Assembly (NCBI RefSeq): GCF_932526225.1
Contig: NC_064036.1
Span: forward strand, 1,736,001-1,800,000
Length of the DNA: 64,000 nt
DNA from: Nematostella vectensis
Lineage: Eukaryota; Cnidaria; Anthozoa; Actiniaria; Edwardsiidae
Direction of reading: 5' to 3'
Positions within the stretch are counted from its first letter, which is position 1; each line of letters starts with the position of its first letter. The translations under genes and the position numbers were made by a program. The notes beneath the pieces were generated by a model. That model was not told the origin of the DNA and ran no database searches. It worked only from the letters and a program-made list of their open reading frames with translations. Of this stretch, positions 36,601-49,599 are shown in pieces.

Positions 36601-39600
36601 GCTGTAATTAACATCAATCGCCTGGCATTGTACATACAGTAAGCTAGGAATAAACTCGTGCTGTAATTAACATCAATCGCCTGGCATTGTACATACAGTA
36701 AGCTAGGAATAAACTCGTGCTGTAATTAACATCAATCGCCTGGCATTGTACTTACAGTAAGCTAGGAATAAACTTGTGCTGTAATTAACATCAATCGCCT
36801 GGCATTGTACATACAGTAAGCTAGGAATAAACTCGTGCTGTAATTAACATTGTACATACAGTAAGCTAGGAATAAACTCGTGCTGTAATTAACATTGTAC
36901 ATACAGTAAGCTAGGAATAAACTCGTGCTGTAATTAACATCAATCGCCTGGCATTGTACATACAGTAAGCTAGGAATAAACTCGTGCTGTAATTAACATC
37001 AATCGCCTGGCATTGTACTTACAGTAAGCTAGGAATAAACTCGTGCTGTAATTAACATTGTACATACAGTAAGCTAGGAATAAACTCGTGCTGTAATTAA
37101 CATTGTACGTACAGTATGCTAGGAAAAAACTCGTGCTGTAATTAACATCAATCGCCTGGCATTGTACATACAGTATGCTAGGAATAAACTCGTGCTGTAA
37201 TTAACATTGTACGTACAGTATGCTAGGAATAAACTCGTGCTGTAATTAACATTGTACGTACAGTATGCTAGGAATAAACTCGTGCTGTAATTAACATCAA
37301 TCGCCTGGCATTGTACATACAGTAAGCTAGGAATAAACTCGTGCTGTAATTAACATTGTACATACAGTAAGCTAGGAATAAACTCGTGCTGTAATTAACA
37401 TTGTACGTACAGTATGCTAGGAAAAAACTCGTGCTGTAATTAACATCAATCGCCTGGCATTGTACATACAGTATGCTAGGAATAAACTCGTGCTGTAATT
37501 AACATTGTACGTACAGTATGCTAGGAATAAACTCGTGCTGTAATTAACATTGTACGTACAGTATGCTAGGAATAAACTCGTGATGTAATTATATTGTACA
37601 TCCAGTAAGCTAGGAATAAACTCGTGCTGTAATTAACATTGTACGTACAGTATGCTAGGAATAAACTCGTGCTGTAATAAACATTGTACGTACAGTATGC
37701 TAGGAATAAACTTGTGCTGTAATTATATTGTACATACAGTATGCTAGGAATAAACTTGTGCTGTAATTAACATTGTACCTACGGTATGCTAGGAGTAAAC
37801 TTGTGCTGTAATTAACATTGTACATACAGTATGCTAGGAATAAACTCGTGCTGTAATTAACATTGTACGTACAGTATGCTAGGAATAAACTCGTGATGTA
37901 ATTATATTGTACATCCAGTAAGCTAGGAATAAACTCGTGCTGTAATTAACATTGTACGTACAGTATGCTAGGAATAAACTCGTGCTGTAATAAACATTGT
38001 ACGTACAGTATGCTAGGAATAAACTCGTGCTGTAATTATATTGTACATACAGTATGCTAGGAATAAACTTGTGCTGTAATTAACATTGTACCTACGGTAT
38101 GCTAGGAGTAAACTTGTGCTGTAATTAACATTGTACATACAGTATGCTAGGAATAAACTCGTGCTTTAATTAACATCGTACATACAGTATGCTAGGAATA
38201 AACTCGTGCTGTAATTAACATCAATCGCCTGGCATTGTACATACAGTAAGCTAGGAATAAACTCGTGCTGTAATTAACATCAATCGCCTGGCATTGTACA
38301 TACAGTAAGCTAGGAATAAACTCGTGCTGTAATTAACATCAATCGCCTGGCATTGTACTTACAGTAAGCTAGGAATAAACTCGTGCTGTAATTAACATCA
38401 ATCGCCTGGCATTGTACATACAGTAAGCTAGGAATAAACTCGTGCTGTAATTAACATCAATCGCCTGGCATTGTACATACAGTAAGCTAGGAATAAACTC
38501 GTGCTGTAATTAACATAAATCGCCTGGCATTGTACTTACAGTAAGCTAGGAATAAACTTGTGCTGTAATTAACATCAATCGCCTGGCATTGTACATACAG
38601 TAAGCTAGGAATAAACTCGTGCTGTAATTAACATTGTACATACAGTAAGCTAGGAATAAACTCGTGCTGTAATTAACATTGTACATACAGTAAGCTAGGA
38701 ATAAACTCGTGCTGTAATTAACATCAATCGCCTGGCATTGTACATACAGTAAGCTAGGAATAAACTCGTGCTGTAATTAACATCAATCGCCTGGCATTGT
38801 ACTTACAGTAAGCTAGGAATAAACTCGTGCTGTAATTAACATTGTACATACAGTAAGCTAGGAATAAACTCGTGCTGTAATTAACATTGTACGTACAGTA
38901 TGCTAGGAAAAAACTCGTGCTGTAATTAACATCAATCGCCTGGCATTGTACATACAGTATGCTAGGAATAAACTCGTGCTGTAATTAACATTGTACGTAC
39001 AGTATGCTAGGAATAAACTCGTGCTGTAATTAACATTGTACGTACAGTATGCTAGGAATAAACTCGTGCTGTAATTAACATCAATCGCCTGGCATTGTAC
39101 ATACAGTAAGCTAGGAATAAACTCGTGCTGTAATTAACATTGTACATACAGTAAGCTAGGAATAAACTCGTGCTGTTATTAACATTGTACGTACAGTATG
39201 CTAGGAAAAAACTCGTGCTGTAATTAACATCAATCGCCTGGCATTGTACATACAGTATGCTAGGAATAAACTCGTGCTGTAATTAACATTGTACGTACAG
39301 TATGCTAGGAATAAACTCGTGCTGTAATTAACATTGTACGTACAGTATGCTAGGAATAAACTCGTGATGTAATTATATTGTACATACAGTAAGCTAGGAA
39401 TAAACTCGTGCTGTAATTAACATTGTACGTACAGTATGCTAGGAATAAACTCGTGCTGTAATTAACATTGTACGTACAGTATGCTAGGAATAAACTCGTG
39501 ATGTAATTATATTGTACATCCAGTAAGCTAGGAATAAACTCGTGCTGTAATTAACATTGTACGTACAGTATGCTAGGAATAAACTCGTGCTGTAATAAAC

Positions 39601-42600
39601 ATTGTACGTACAGTATGCTAGGAATAAACTCGTGCTGTAATTATATTGTACATACAGTATGCTAGGAATAAACTTGTGCTGTAATTAACATTGTACCTAC
39701 GGTATGCTAGGAGTAAACTTGTGCTGTAATTAACATTGTACATACAGTATGCTAGGAATAAACTCGTGCTTTAATTAACATCGTACATACAGTATGCTAG
39801 GAATAAACTCGTGCTGTAATTAACATTGTACGTACAGTATGCTAGGAATAAACTCGTGCTGTAATTAACATTGTACGTACAGTATGCTAGGAATAAACTT
39901 GTGCTGTAATTAACATTGTACCTACAGTATGCTAGGAATAAACTTGTGCTGTAATTAACATTGTACATACAGTATGCTAGTAATAAACTCGTGCTGTAAT
40001 TAACATTGTACGTACAGTATGCTAGGAATAAACTTGTGCTGTAATTAACATTGTACGTACAGTATGCTAGGAATAAACTCGTGCTGTAATTAACATTGTA
40101 CGTACAGTATGCTAGGAATAAACTTGTGCTGTAATTAACATTGTACCTACAGTATGCTAGGAATAAACTTGTGCTGTAAGTAACATTGTACATACAGTAT
40201 GCTAGGAATAAACTCGTGCTTTAATTAACATTGTACGTACAGTATGCTAGGAATAAACTTGTGCTGTAATAAACATTGTACCTACGGTAAGCTAGGAATA
40301 AACTTGTGCTGTAATTAACATTGTACATACAGTATGCTAGGAATAAACTTGTGCTGTAATTAACATTGTACATACAGTATGCTAGGAATAAACTCGTGCT
40401 GTAATTAACATTGTACGTACAGTATGCTAGGAACAAACTTGTGCTGTAATTAACATTGTACGTACAGTATGCTAGGAATAAACTCGTGCTGTAATTAGCA
40501 TTGTACGTACAGTATGCTAGGAATAAACTCGTGCTGTAATTAACATTGTACATACAGTATGCTAGTAATAAACTCGTGCTGTAATTAACATTGTACGTAC
40601 AGTATGCTAGGAATAAACTTGTGCTGTAATTAACATTGTACGTACAGTATGCTAGGAATAAACTCGTGCTGTAATTAACATTGTACGTACAGTATGCTAG
40701 GAATAAACTTGTGCTGTAATTAACATTGTACCTACAGTATGCTAGGAATAAACTTGTGCTGTAAGTAACATTGTACATACAGTATGCTAGGAATAAACTC
40801 GTGCTTTAATTAACATTGTACGTACAGTATGCTAGGAATAAACTTGTGCTGTAATAAACATTGTACCTACGGTAAGCTAGGAATAAACTTGTGCTGTAAT
40901 TAACATTGTACATACAGTATGCTAGGAATAAACTTGTGCTGTAATTAACATTGTACGTACAGTATGCTAGGAATAAACTTGTGCTGTAATTAACATTGTA
41001 CCTACAGTATGCTAGGAATAAACTTGTGCTGTAATTAACATTGTACATACAGTATGCTAGGAATAAACTTGTGCTGTAATTAACATTGTACATACAGTAT
41101 GCTTGGAATAAACTCGTGCTGTAATTAACATTGTACGTACAGTATGCTAGGAATAAACTTGTGCTGTAATTAACATTGTACGTACAGTATGCTAGGAATA
41201 AACTCGTGCTGTAATTAACATTGTACGTACAGTATGCTAGGAATAAACTTGTGCTGTAATTAACATTGTACCTACAGTATGCTAGGAATAAACTTGTGCT
41301 GTAAGTAACATTGTACATACAGTATGCTAGGAATAAACTCGTGCTTTAATTAACATTGTACGTACAGTATGCTAGGAATAAACATGTGCTGTAATAAACA
41401 TTGTACCTACGGTAAGCTAGGAATAAACTTGTGCTGTAATTAACATTGTACATACAGTATGCTAGGAATAAACTTGTGCTGTAATTAACATTGTACATAC
41501 AGTATGCTTGGAATAAACTCGTGCTGTAATTAACATTGTACGTACAGTATGCTAGGAATAAACTTGTGCTGTAATTAACATTGTACGTACAGTATGCTAG
41601 GAATAAACTCGTGCTGTAATTAACATTGTACGTACAGTATGCTAGGAATAAACTTGTGCTGTAATTAACATTGTACCTACAGTATGCTAGGAATAAACTT
41701 GTGCTGTAAGTAACATTGTACATACAGTATGCTAGGAATAAACTCGTGCTTTAATTAACATTGTACGTACAGTATGCTAGGAATAAACTTGTGCTGTAAT
41801 AAACATTGTACCTACGGTAAGCTAGGAATAAACTTGTGCTGTAATTAACATTGTACGTACAGTATGCTAGGAATAAACTTGTGCTGTAATTAACATTGTA
41901 CATACAGTATGCTAGGAATAAACTCGTTCTGTAATTAACATTGTACGTACAGTATGCTAGGGATAAACTCGTGCTGTAATTAACATTGTACATACAGTAT
42001 GCTAGGAATAAACTTGTGCTGTAATTAACATTGTACGTACAGTATGCTAGGAATAAACTTGTGCTGTAATTAACATTGTACATACAGTATGCTAGGAATA
42101 AACTCGTTCTGTAATTAACATTGTACGTACAGTATGCTAGGAATAAACTCGTGCTGTAATTAACATTGTACGTACAGTATGCTAGGAATAAACTTGTGCT
42201 GTAATAAACATTGTACCTACGGTAAGCTAGGAATAAACTCGTGCTTTAATTAACATTGTACGTACAGTATGCTAGGAATAAACTCGTGCTGTAATTAACA
42301 TTGTACATACAGTATGCTAGGAATAAACTCGTGCTGTAATTAACATTGTACGTACAGTATGCTAGGAATAAACTTGTGCTGTAATTAACATTGTACGTAC
42401 AGTATGCTAGGAATAAACTCGTGCTGTAATTAACATTGTACGTACAGTATGCTAGGAATAAACTTGTGCTGTAATTAACATTGTACGTACAGTATGCTAG
42501 GAATAAACTCGTGCTGTAATTAACATTGTACATACAGTATGCTAGGAATAAACTCGTGCTGCAATTAACATTGTACGTACAGTATGCTAGGAATAAACTC

Positions 42601-45600
42601 GTGCTGTAATTAACATTGTACATACAGTATGCTAGGAATAAACTCGTGCTGTAATTAACATTGTACGTACAGTATGCTAGGAATAAACTTGTGCTGTAAT
42701 TAACATTGTACGTACAGTATGCTAGGAATAAACTCGTGCTGTAATTAACATTGTACATACAGTATGCTAGGAATAAACTCGTGCTGTAATTAACATTGTA
42801 CGTACAGTATGCTAGGAATAAACTCGTGCTGTAATTAACATTGTACATACAGTATGCTAGGAATAAACTTGTGCTGTAATTAACATTGTACGTACAGTAT
42901 GCTAGGAATAAACTTGTGCTGTAATTAACATTGTACGTACAGTATGCTAGGAATAAACTCGTGCTGTAATTAACATTGTACATACAGTATGCTAGGAATA
43001 AACTCGTGCTGTAATTAACATTGTACGTACAGTATGCTAGGAATAAACTTGTGCTGTAATTAACATTGTACGTACAGTATGCTAGGAATAAACTCGTGCT
43101 GTAATTAACATTGTACATACAGTATGCTAGGAATAAACTCGTGCTTTAATTAACATTGTACGTACAGTATGCTAGGAATAAACTCGTGCTGTAATTAACA
43201 TTGTACATACAGTATGCTAGGAATAAACTCGTGCTGTAATTAACATTGTACGTACAGTATGCTAGGAATAAACTTGTGCTGTAATTAACATTGTACGTAC
43301 AGTATGCTAGGAATAAACTCGTGCTGTAATTAACATTGTACATACAGTATGCTAGGAATAAACTCGTGCTGTAATTAACATTGTACGTACAGTATGCTAG
43401 GAATAAACTCGTGCTGTAATTAACATTGTACATACAGTATGCTAGGAATAAACTTGTGCTGTAATTAACATTGTACGTACAGTATGCTAGGAATAAACTC
43501 GTGCTGTAATTAACATTGTACATACAGTATGCTAGGAATAAACTCGTGCTGTAATTAACATTGTACGTACAGTATGCTAGGAATAAACTCGTGCTGTAAT
43601 TAACATTGTACATACAGTATGCTAGGAATAAACTCGTGCTGTAATTAACATTGTACGTACAGTATGCTAGGAATAAACTTGTGCTGTAATTAACATTGTA
43701 CGTACAGTATGCTAGGAATAAACTCGTGCTGTAATTAACATTGTACATACAGTATGCTAGGAATAAACTCGTGCTGCAATTAACATTGTACGTACAGTAT
43801 GCTAGGAATAAACTCGTGCTGTAATTAACATTGTACATACAGTATGCTAGGAATAAACTCGTGCTGTAATTAACATTGTACGTACAGTATGCTAGGAATA
43901 AACTTGTGCTGTAATTAACATTGTACGTACAGTATGCTAGGAATAAACTCGTGCTGTAATTAACATTGTACATACAGTATGCTAGGAATAAACTTGTGCT
44001 GTAATTAACATTGTACGTACAGTATGCTAGGAATAAACTCGTGCTGTAATTAACATTGTACATACAGTATGCTAGGAATAAACTTGTGCTGTAATTAACA
44101 TTGTACGTACAGTATGCTAGGAATAAACTTGTGCTGTAATTAACATTGTACGTACAGTATGCTAGGAATAAACTCGTGCTGTAATTAACATTGTACATAC
44201 AGTATGCTAGGAATAAACTCGTGCTGTAATTAACATTGTACGTACAGTATGCTAGGAATAAACTTGTGCTGTAATTAACATTGTACGTACAGTATGCTAG
44301 GAATAAACTCGTGCTGTAATTAACATTGTACATACAGTATGCTAGGAATAAACTCGTGCTTTAATTAACATTGTACGTACAGTATGCTAGGAATAAACTC
44401 GTGCTGTAATTAACATTGTACATACAGTATGCTAGGAATAAACTCGTGCTGTAATTAACATTGTACGTACAGTATGCTAGGAATAAACTTGTGCTGTAAT
44501 TAACATTGTACGTACAGTATGCTAGGAATAAACTCGTGCTGTAATTAACATTGTACATACAGTATGCTAGGAATAAACTCGTGCTGTAATTAACATTGTA
44601 CGTACAGTATGCTAGGAATAAACTCGTGCTGTAATTAACATTGTACATACAGTATGCTAGGAATAAACTTGTGCTGTAATTAACATTGTACGTACAGTAT
44701 GCTAGGAATAAACTCGTGCTGTAATTAACATTGTACATACAGTATGCTAGGAATAAACTCGTGCTGTAATTAACATTGTACGTACAGTATGCTAGGAATA
44801 AACTCGTGCTGTAATTAACATTGTACATACAGTATGCTAGGAATAAACTCGTGCTGTAATTAACATTGTACGTACAGTATGCTAGGAATAAACTTGTGCT
44901 GTAATTAACATTGTACGTACAGTATGCTAGGAATAAACTCGTGCTGTAATTAACATTGTACATACAGTATGCTAGGAATAAACTCGTGCTGTAATTAACA
45001 TTGTACGTACAGTATGCTAGGAATAAACTCGTGCTGTAATTAACATTGTACGTACAGTATGCTAGGAATAAACTCGTGCTGTAATTAACATTGTACGTAC
45101 AGTATGCTAGGAATAAACGTGTGCTGTAATTAACATTGTACATACAGTATGCTAGTAATAAACTCGTGCTGTAATTAGCATTGTGCATTTAGTATGCTAG
45201 GAATAAACTCGTGCTGTAATTAACTCTCAATCGCCTGGCATTGTTTACATACAGTATACAAGGAATAAACTCGTGCTGTAATTAACTCTCAATCGCCTGG
45301 CATTGTTTACATACAGTATGCTAGGCATAAACTCGTGCTGTAATTAACTCTCAATCGCTTTGAAAGAGTTCTTGTCAGCCACACCTTTGTTATTGTTTTA
45401 ACTCAATATTTGAACAATATGCCAGGAAATCTTGAAATATCCGGATCTAAAAACAAAGTTTCATTCATCATTTACCAAATTAAAGGGAAAAAAATACCAG
45501 AGTAATATCACCTGAAACGATAGAAAATGATGTTTTTTTTCAAACTTGGTATTTTGCTAGGATGAGAAAATGGCGACTGACAGAGACCTCAACATCCAGT

Positions 45601-48160
45601 TACAGCCCTTCCTAGCCCAATGCCATTTCTATTTCAACTATGTAAAAAAGTTACAACATTACAATAGACATTTATATTTTTTTCTTGTTTTTTATTTCAG
45701 GACGAATTTCAACAAAATATTATTCCACAAGTAAGCAAACAAGTGTGAATAAAGTCGGGACTTCAGTACAGAAGATGGGGTGTAATATAAATAATTTCAA
45801 GGGGCTAAAAAAAGGTCCTTTTTTCTTGTTTCAAAATTAGCTTTTGAAAATATGTATTAGAGAAAATATTTAAAAACATGTTCACAGTCGATCTTGTACA
45901 GTATAATAGTCATTGAGGCTCTTTTTTCTTTAAAAGTTTTTTTTCTTCTCCTATAGGTCCCACTGTCTTCTTTGCTGAGCAAATTTGATGGCACCACAGA
46001 AAAGGTGAGCACTATAGATACAGACAGTACAGAATTAGCATGGCCCGACACAAAGCTCTTTTACCTATGCCTTGTGATAATTTTTTTTCAGGAGTACAAA
46101 ACCTACAAAGAATCATTTATCAAAAGATACGAGCTGTTACGGTTGCCGCAGTACCTCATACTTTGTATTAAGGTGTGGTATACAGATTTATCATTTAAAA
46201 TAAGGCAAACTGTGCTTTCTCTATGCCGTGTTCCTGCGACAGCCTTTTGCTTGGTCGCATTCCTATACTCCATTGGCCTATTCAGTTTTAGCCTGTAGGC
46301 CTGCTCTATTTTGCGGGTATTCGGTAATTTCTTTTGGCAAATGGATAAAGAGGACCTCGTCCTTTGTACGTTCAAAAGCCAAACTTTTCAGGATAACCCT
46401 AGGTAAAGCCGGCTTATTCAGAACACCTTATGAGCACCTAATAAAGCTAAACTGAACATAAGGTAATTTTCTGTTTATAGAGATTTACAAAAAACACGTT
46501 CTTCGTTGAGAAAAATGCCACAGTCGTCAACTTCCCTGTGAAGTAAGTAATGCAATTTTGCACGATCACGCTTTTAAGGTTACAGTAGACGGGAAACTCA
46601 AAATTACGTGCATGAAAGAAAGTCTGAGAAGATGTGGGTCTAGTAGATCTAGAGTAATTATACATCCCCTTGTTCTGGCTCACCTTAGGAGTATTGATAT
46701 GGTCGATTTCTTATCCATTATCTCTTGTTTTGGCTTACATTTGGGGTTTTGATCTAGCGTATTACTTATTTATTCTCCCTTGTTCTTGCCAACGTTAGGA
46801 GTGTGGATCTAGCGTATTACTTTTTCATTCTCTCTTGTTCTTGCTAACGTTAGGTGTGGAGATCTAGCGTATTACTTATTCATTCACCCTTGTTCTTGCC
46901 AACGTTAGGAGTGTGGATCTAGCGTATTACTTATTCATTCTTCCTTGTTCTTGCTATCGTTAGGAGTGTGGACCTAGCGGAGTACTTATCGAGTGACCCG
47001 GCTGTCCAGGACGCACATCCACACACGACTTACGATCTCGTTGCCAACATTTGTCACGACGGGGAGCCAGGTATGACCCTATATGGAAGCTCGTCATTAT
47101 ATAGATACAGACTGCAGTATGCAGTTTATACTCGTGAGTGTGAGTGTACAAGAACTTTCATGAAGATGGTTCCTTGGCATCCCGAGCTGTTCTTTTATGT
47201 TAAGTAAGTGCAATGACAGGCGTAATCGCTGGTTTAACGACCCTATCCAGCACTTACTTATTTAGCACCAAGCATCGAGTTCCAGCCCCTAACAACCTAA
47301 CGTATAAACCTTCGTTTTCATTCTCAGAGAGCGGCACTTACAGGCTACACGTTCTGCATCGGGTAAGCAAAACCTCTGATTAGTTTTAACCATTCTGAAA
47401 TACTGGTACCTTAAGTTAGACTCAATACCTGAACGTGTCGGAATATCCCGACCATTGCCACTAAAGGCTGCTCTGTCGCCATTTTGTCAGGCAAGCAGTC
47501 ATAAGAATAACTATAAAAGTTGCATTTGCTATGGCTCATCTATAGTCTCTTTGGCATTTTAACGGTTGAATTTTGTATGCCAAAATATAGCTCCCTTTTT
47601 GGATGGTTACTTTCACCACCCTTTTACCCGAAAACAATGCCGCAAACGAGAACAAGAGTAAAGGATATTTTGACTGAACCGATTGGTATTTATGTTGTTC
47701 TACCTTTCCAGGGTGCAAACAAATGGTACGAACTTCAGGATCTTCACGTCAAGGACATCCTGCCACAAGTCATTACTCTCTCAAACTCTTACATCCAGGT
47801 GAGTGACAATGCCTACTAAAGGGAAAAGGTTGGACCGTAAAGAACCCCTTTCTACCTTGTAACTGCCCTGACGAAGGACTCAATAAAGTCCGAAACGTTG
47901 GCAGTATCTCGCCATCGCGCAGAATGCCGTTCTCCGGACATTGTTCTCCAGACATTACGCCGCGAGGGAATAATGAGATGCGATTTAAGGCTTCTGTTTT
48001 TGTCCTTCATTTTATTAATTGAACCCCTTGCTACCTTGATGAGGGCAAGCACTCAGCGAATAACATGAGTTGTTGCCCCTATGAGATGTGAGTTTTGCTC
48101 TAAGCTGTTTCTTTTCCTCATCAGATTTACGAGCTTCAAACAGATTCGCAAAACTCGTGA
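30607..48160 (+). CDS. USP39: USP39 / Sad1, U4/U6.U5 tri-snRNP factor
   Basis: Twenty-one exons, 501 aa: 30607-30709, 30929-30980, 31716-31810, 31959-32038, 32454-32510, 32600-32696, 32887-32942, 33063-33159, 33317-33399, 33885-34008, 35165-35229, 35301-35346, 36131-36195, 45701-45730, 45957-46004, 46092-46172, 46481-46542, 46964-47070, 47328-47362, 47712-47798, 48125-48160. The protein is needed for tri-snRNP maturation and splicing in the nucleus. Seen: an acidic N-terminus, a zinc-finger UBP domain (CPYLDTINRHVLDFDFEKLC, CLICGKYFQGRGRHSYAYTH), then a USP fold. The catalytic Cys box reads GLNNIKANDYLNVVLQ, without the Cys, as in human USP39, so it is a pseudo-deubiquitinase. Human USP39 has 565 aa; the N-terminal RS-like extension is shorter here. 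The intron after exon 13 is 9.5 kb because of a repeat array. Confidence 0.97.
31060..31715 (+). repeat. 76-bp tandem repeat duplicating the acceptor of USP39 exon 3
   Basis: Eight decoy copies of CCTAG|GCATGTGCTCGATT precede the true exon 3. The G after AG is at 31110, 31186, 31262, 31338, 31414, 31490, 31565 and 31640, and the real one is at 31716: a 75-76 bp period. Each unit also holds TTAGCTTGTTAGTACTATG. Only the last copy continues into the exon; the others run into TATATTAGCTTGTTAG, with an in-frame TAG. Confidence 0.96.
34529..34578. repeat. Foldback hairpin in USP39 intron 10
   Basis: CCTGGGGGCGAGCGCAAAAC then GGA pairs with TCCGTTTTTTGCCCTCTCCC then CCAGG with two mismatches and a 2-base bulge, a stem of about 23 bp with a tiny loop. 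It may be the tip of a foldback element; no flanking duplication was found. Confidence 0.6.
36209..45358. repeat. 9.1-kb satellite-like array in USP39 intron 13
   Basis: About 190 units. The basic unit is 45 bp (CATTGTACGTACAGTATGC, TAGGAATAAACTCGTGCTG, TAATTAA). In the left part many units are 59 bp because they carry an extra ATCAATCGCCTGGC. Marker variants show a higher-order period of about 1784 bp between 36.4 and 40 kb (GAAAAAACTC at 37421 and 39205; AACTTG at 36771 and 38555). A CTACGGTAAGC variant at 40287, 40872, 41412, 41817 and 42220 shows blocks of 13, 12, 9 and 9 units. Minus-strand frames of a 15-residue repeat are a by-product of the 45-bp period. The array starts about 14 bp after the exon 13 donor. 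Confidence 0.98.
46683..46963 (+). repeat. 55-bp tandem repeat duplicating the acceptor of USP39 exon 18
   Basis: Copies of CGTTAG|GAGTGTGGATCTAG occur with exon-like starts at 46799, 46853 and 46909 before the true acceptor at 46964. Two more decayed copies lie at about 46689 and 46744. Period 54-55 bp. Each copy repeats the intron end and the first ~20 bases of the exon. Confidence 0.93.
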
Positions 48161-48292
48161 ATTTCAGAAGGCATTCGTATCGTGCGAAAAAAACCCTCGC
48201 CCACAAGCTACCTATGTAACACTCTCGCTGAAGTCTTCAACACAAGAGGTCAACGCCTGGCCCCGAGTCATGAAGCCTGGCCCCGAGTCAGT

Positions 48293-48603
48293 CTTGTCGG
48301 GTCATATACTGTACGAACGGTTCTCGTGTCACGCGAAGGCTTGTCGGGTCATATACTGTACGAAGGGTTCTCGTGTCACGCGAAGGCTTGTCGGGTTATA
48401 TACTGTACGAAGGGTTCTCGTGTCACGCGAAGGCTTGTCGGGTCATATACTGTACGAAGGGTTCTCGTGTCACGCGAAGGCTTGTCGGGTCATATACTGT
48501 ACGAAGGGTTCTCGTGTCACGCGAAGGCTTGTCAGGTCATATACTGTACGAAGGGTTCTCGTGTCACGCGAAGGCTTGTCGGATCATATACTGTACGAAG
48601 GGT
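48293..48603. repeat. 47-bp tandem repeat, about 7 copies, in the USP39 3' flank
   Basis: The unit begins TTGTCGGGTCATATACTGTA and ends ...CACGCGAAGGC; copies start every 47 bp (GTCATATACT at 48301, 48348 and so on). It lies between the USP39 stop (48160) and an AATAAA at 48757, so it is probably in the 3' UTR. The open frames through it are not considered genes. A small CCCCGAGTCA duplication precedes it at 48261-48290. Confidence 0.93.
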
Positions 48604-48756
48604 TCGAAACGGCACGCCAACTGATACAACGAGTCATCAATGTAAACAAGCACCAATCGATAATATTGACAAGCTTTGTAAAAAAAAGCCCACAAACTTG
48701 TGTCATAAGTAAATATCTTTTTTACTCAAGAGCGTATGCTTATTTATTGTAAACTA

Positions 48757-48762
48757 AATAAA
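48757..48762 (+). terminator. Likely USP39 polyadenylation signal
   Basis: AATAAA about 600 bp after the stop; a second lies at about 48784-48790. Confidence 0.4.
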
Positions 48763-48984
48763 GTAATAGTAGGTGTTGGGAAGCCCAATAAAGGGTATTG
48801 TTGGACTGGCTGGGACAATCAGCGTACTATCGACAAATGCTAGCCTGGTTCATCAAACCTCGGGGAGTTAAGCAAACGATCCCCGAGCGTCCGTAAGTCA
48901 GGCTAGATCAACGCAGCCGTAAACCTCCATGAGGCAAAAGGAAAACTCAGAGTCATATCGTGTACTATATGTTCAGAATTTGTT

Positions 48985-49517
48985 TCAGATCTCCTCGAAC
49001 TGGATTGTACCATCAGTGTTGTACTGGTCAATGCAGCCATGAAACCCTCTGATAGGGCAGGGAGAGAACTTGCCAGCCTCTGCATTATACGCCTCCCAGC
49101 CAGATTTGGCCCCTGTGCTCATCCAGTGTTCGACGTGTCGATAAACCTCAACTCCATACCTACGAGAGAAAAAAAAAAAAACCAGCAAAACACAGACATA
49201 TACTCTCAAAGGTTCAGCAGTGGGTTTCTGTCAGGCGCTCCCCAAAGGTCTGCTGTAGCGGCTGTCAAACTTGAGACACTATTAAACGAGCTGCATTAGA
49301 GTGATTTTCATTAACCTGTGAACTACACTTTTGCCTATTACACTTGATCTCATTTTATTGTTCTATTTTATGTTTTACTATTACCCTTTGACTATCACAC
49401 TTTGTTTTACGGGCTAATGAAAACCACCCTAGTTGCGCATCTAGCTTTCGTGACTATTTCCCCTGTGGGTCACGTTAAGAGTGGAAACACCTTTACTCTT
49501 ATTTTATTGCTCTTATT

Positions 49518-49599
<82 letters not shown>

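Noticed and set aside
39771-45188. Minus-strand open frames (up to 395 codons) with a YNVNYSTSLFLAYC repeat
   Set aside because: Same effect of a 45-bp unit; located in an intron of USP39 and without start context, leader or splice signals.
36209-45358. CRISPR-like regular repeats
   Set aside because: No unique spacers between repeats, no cas genes, and the surrounding DNA is animal nuclear; it is a plain tandem array.
48081-48752. A 223-codon frame overlapping the USP39 end
   Set aside because: Mostly the 47-bp repeat and USP39 last-exon sequence in another frame; no independent support.
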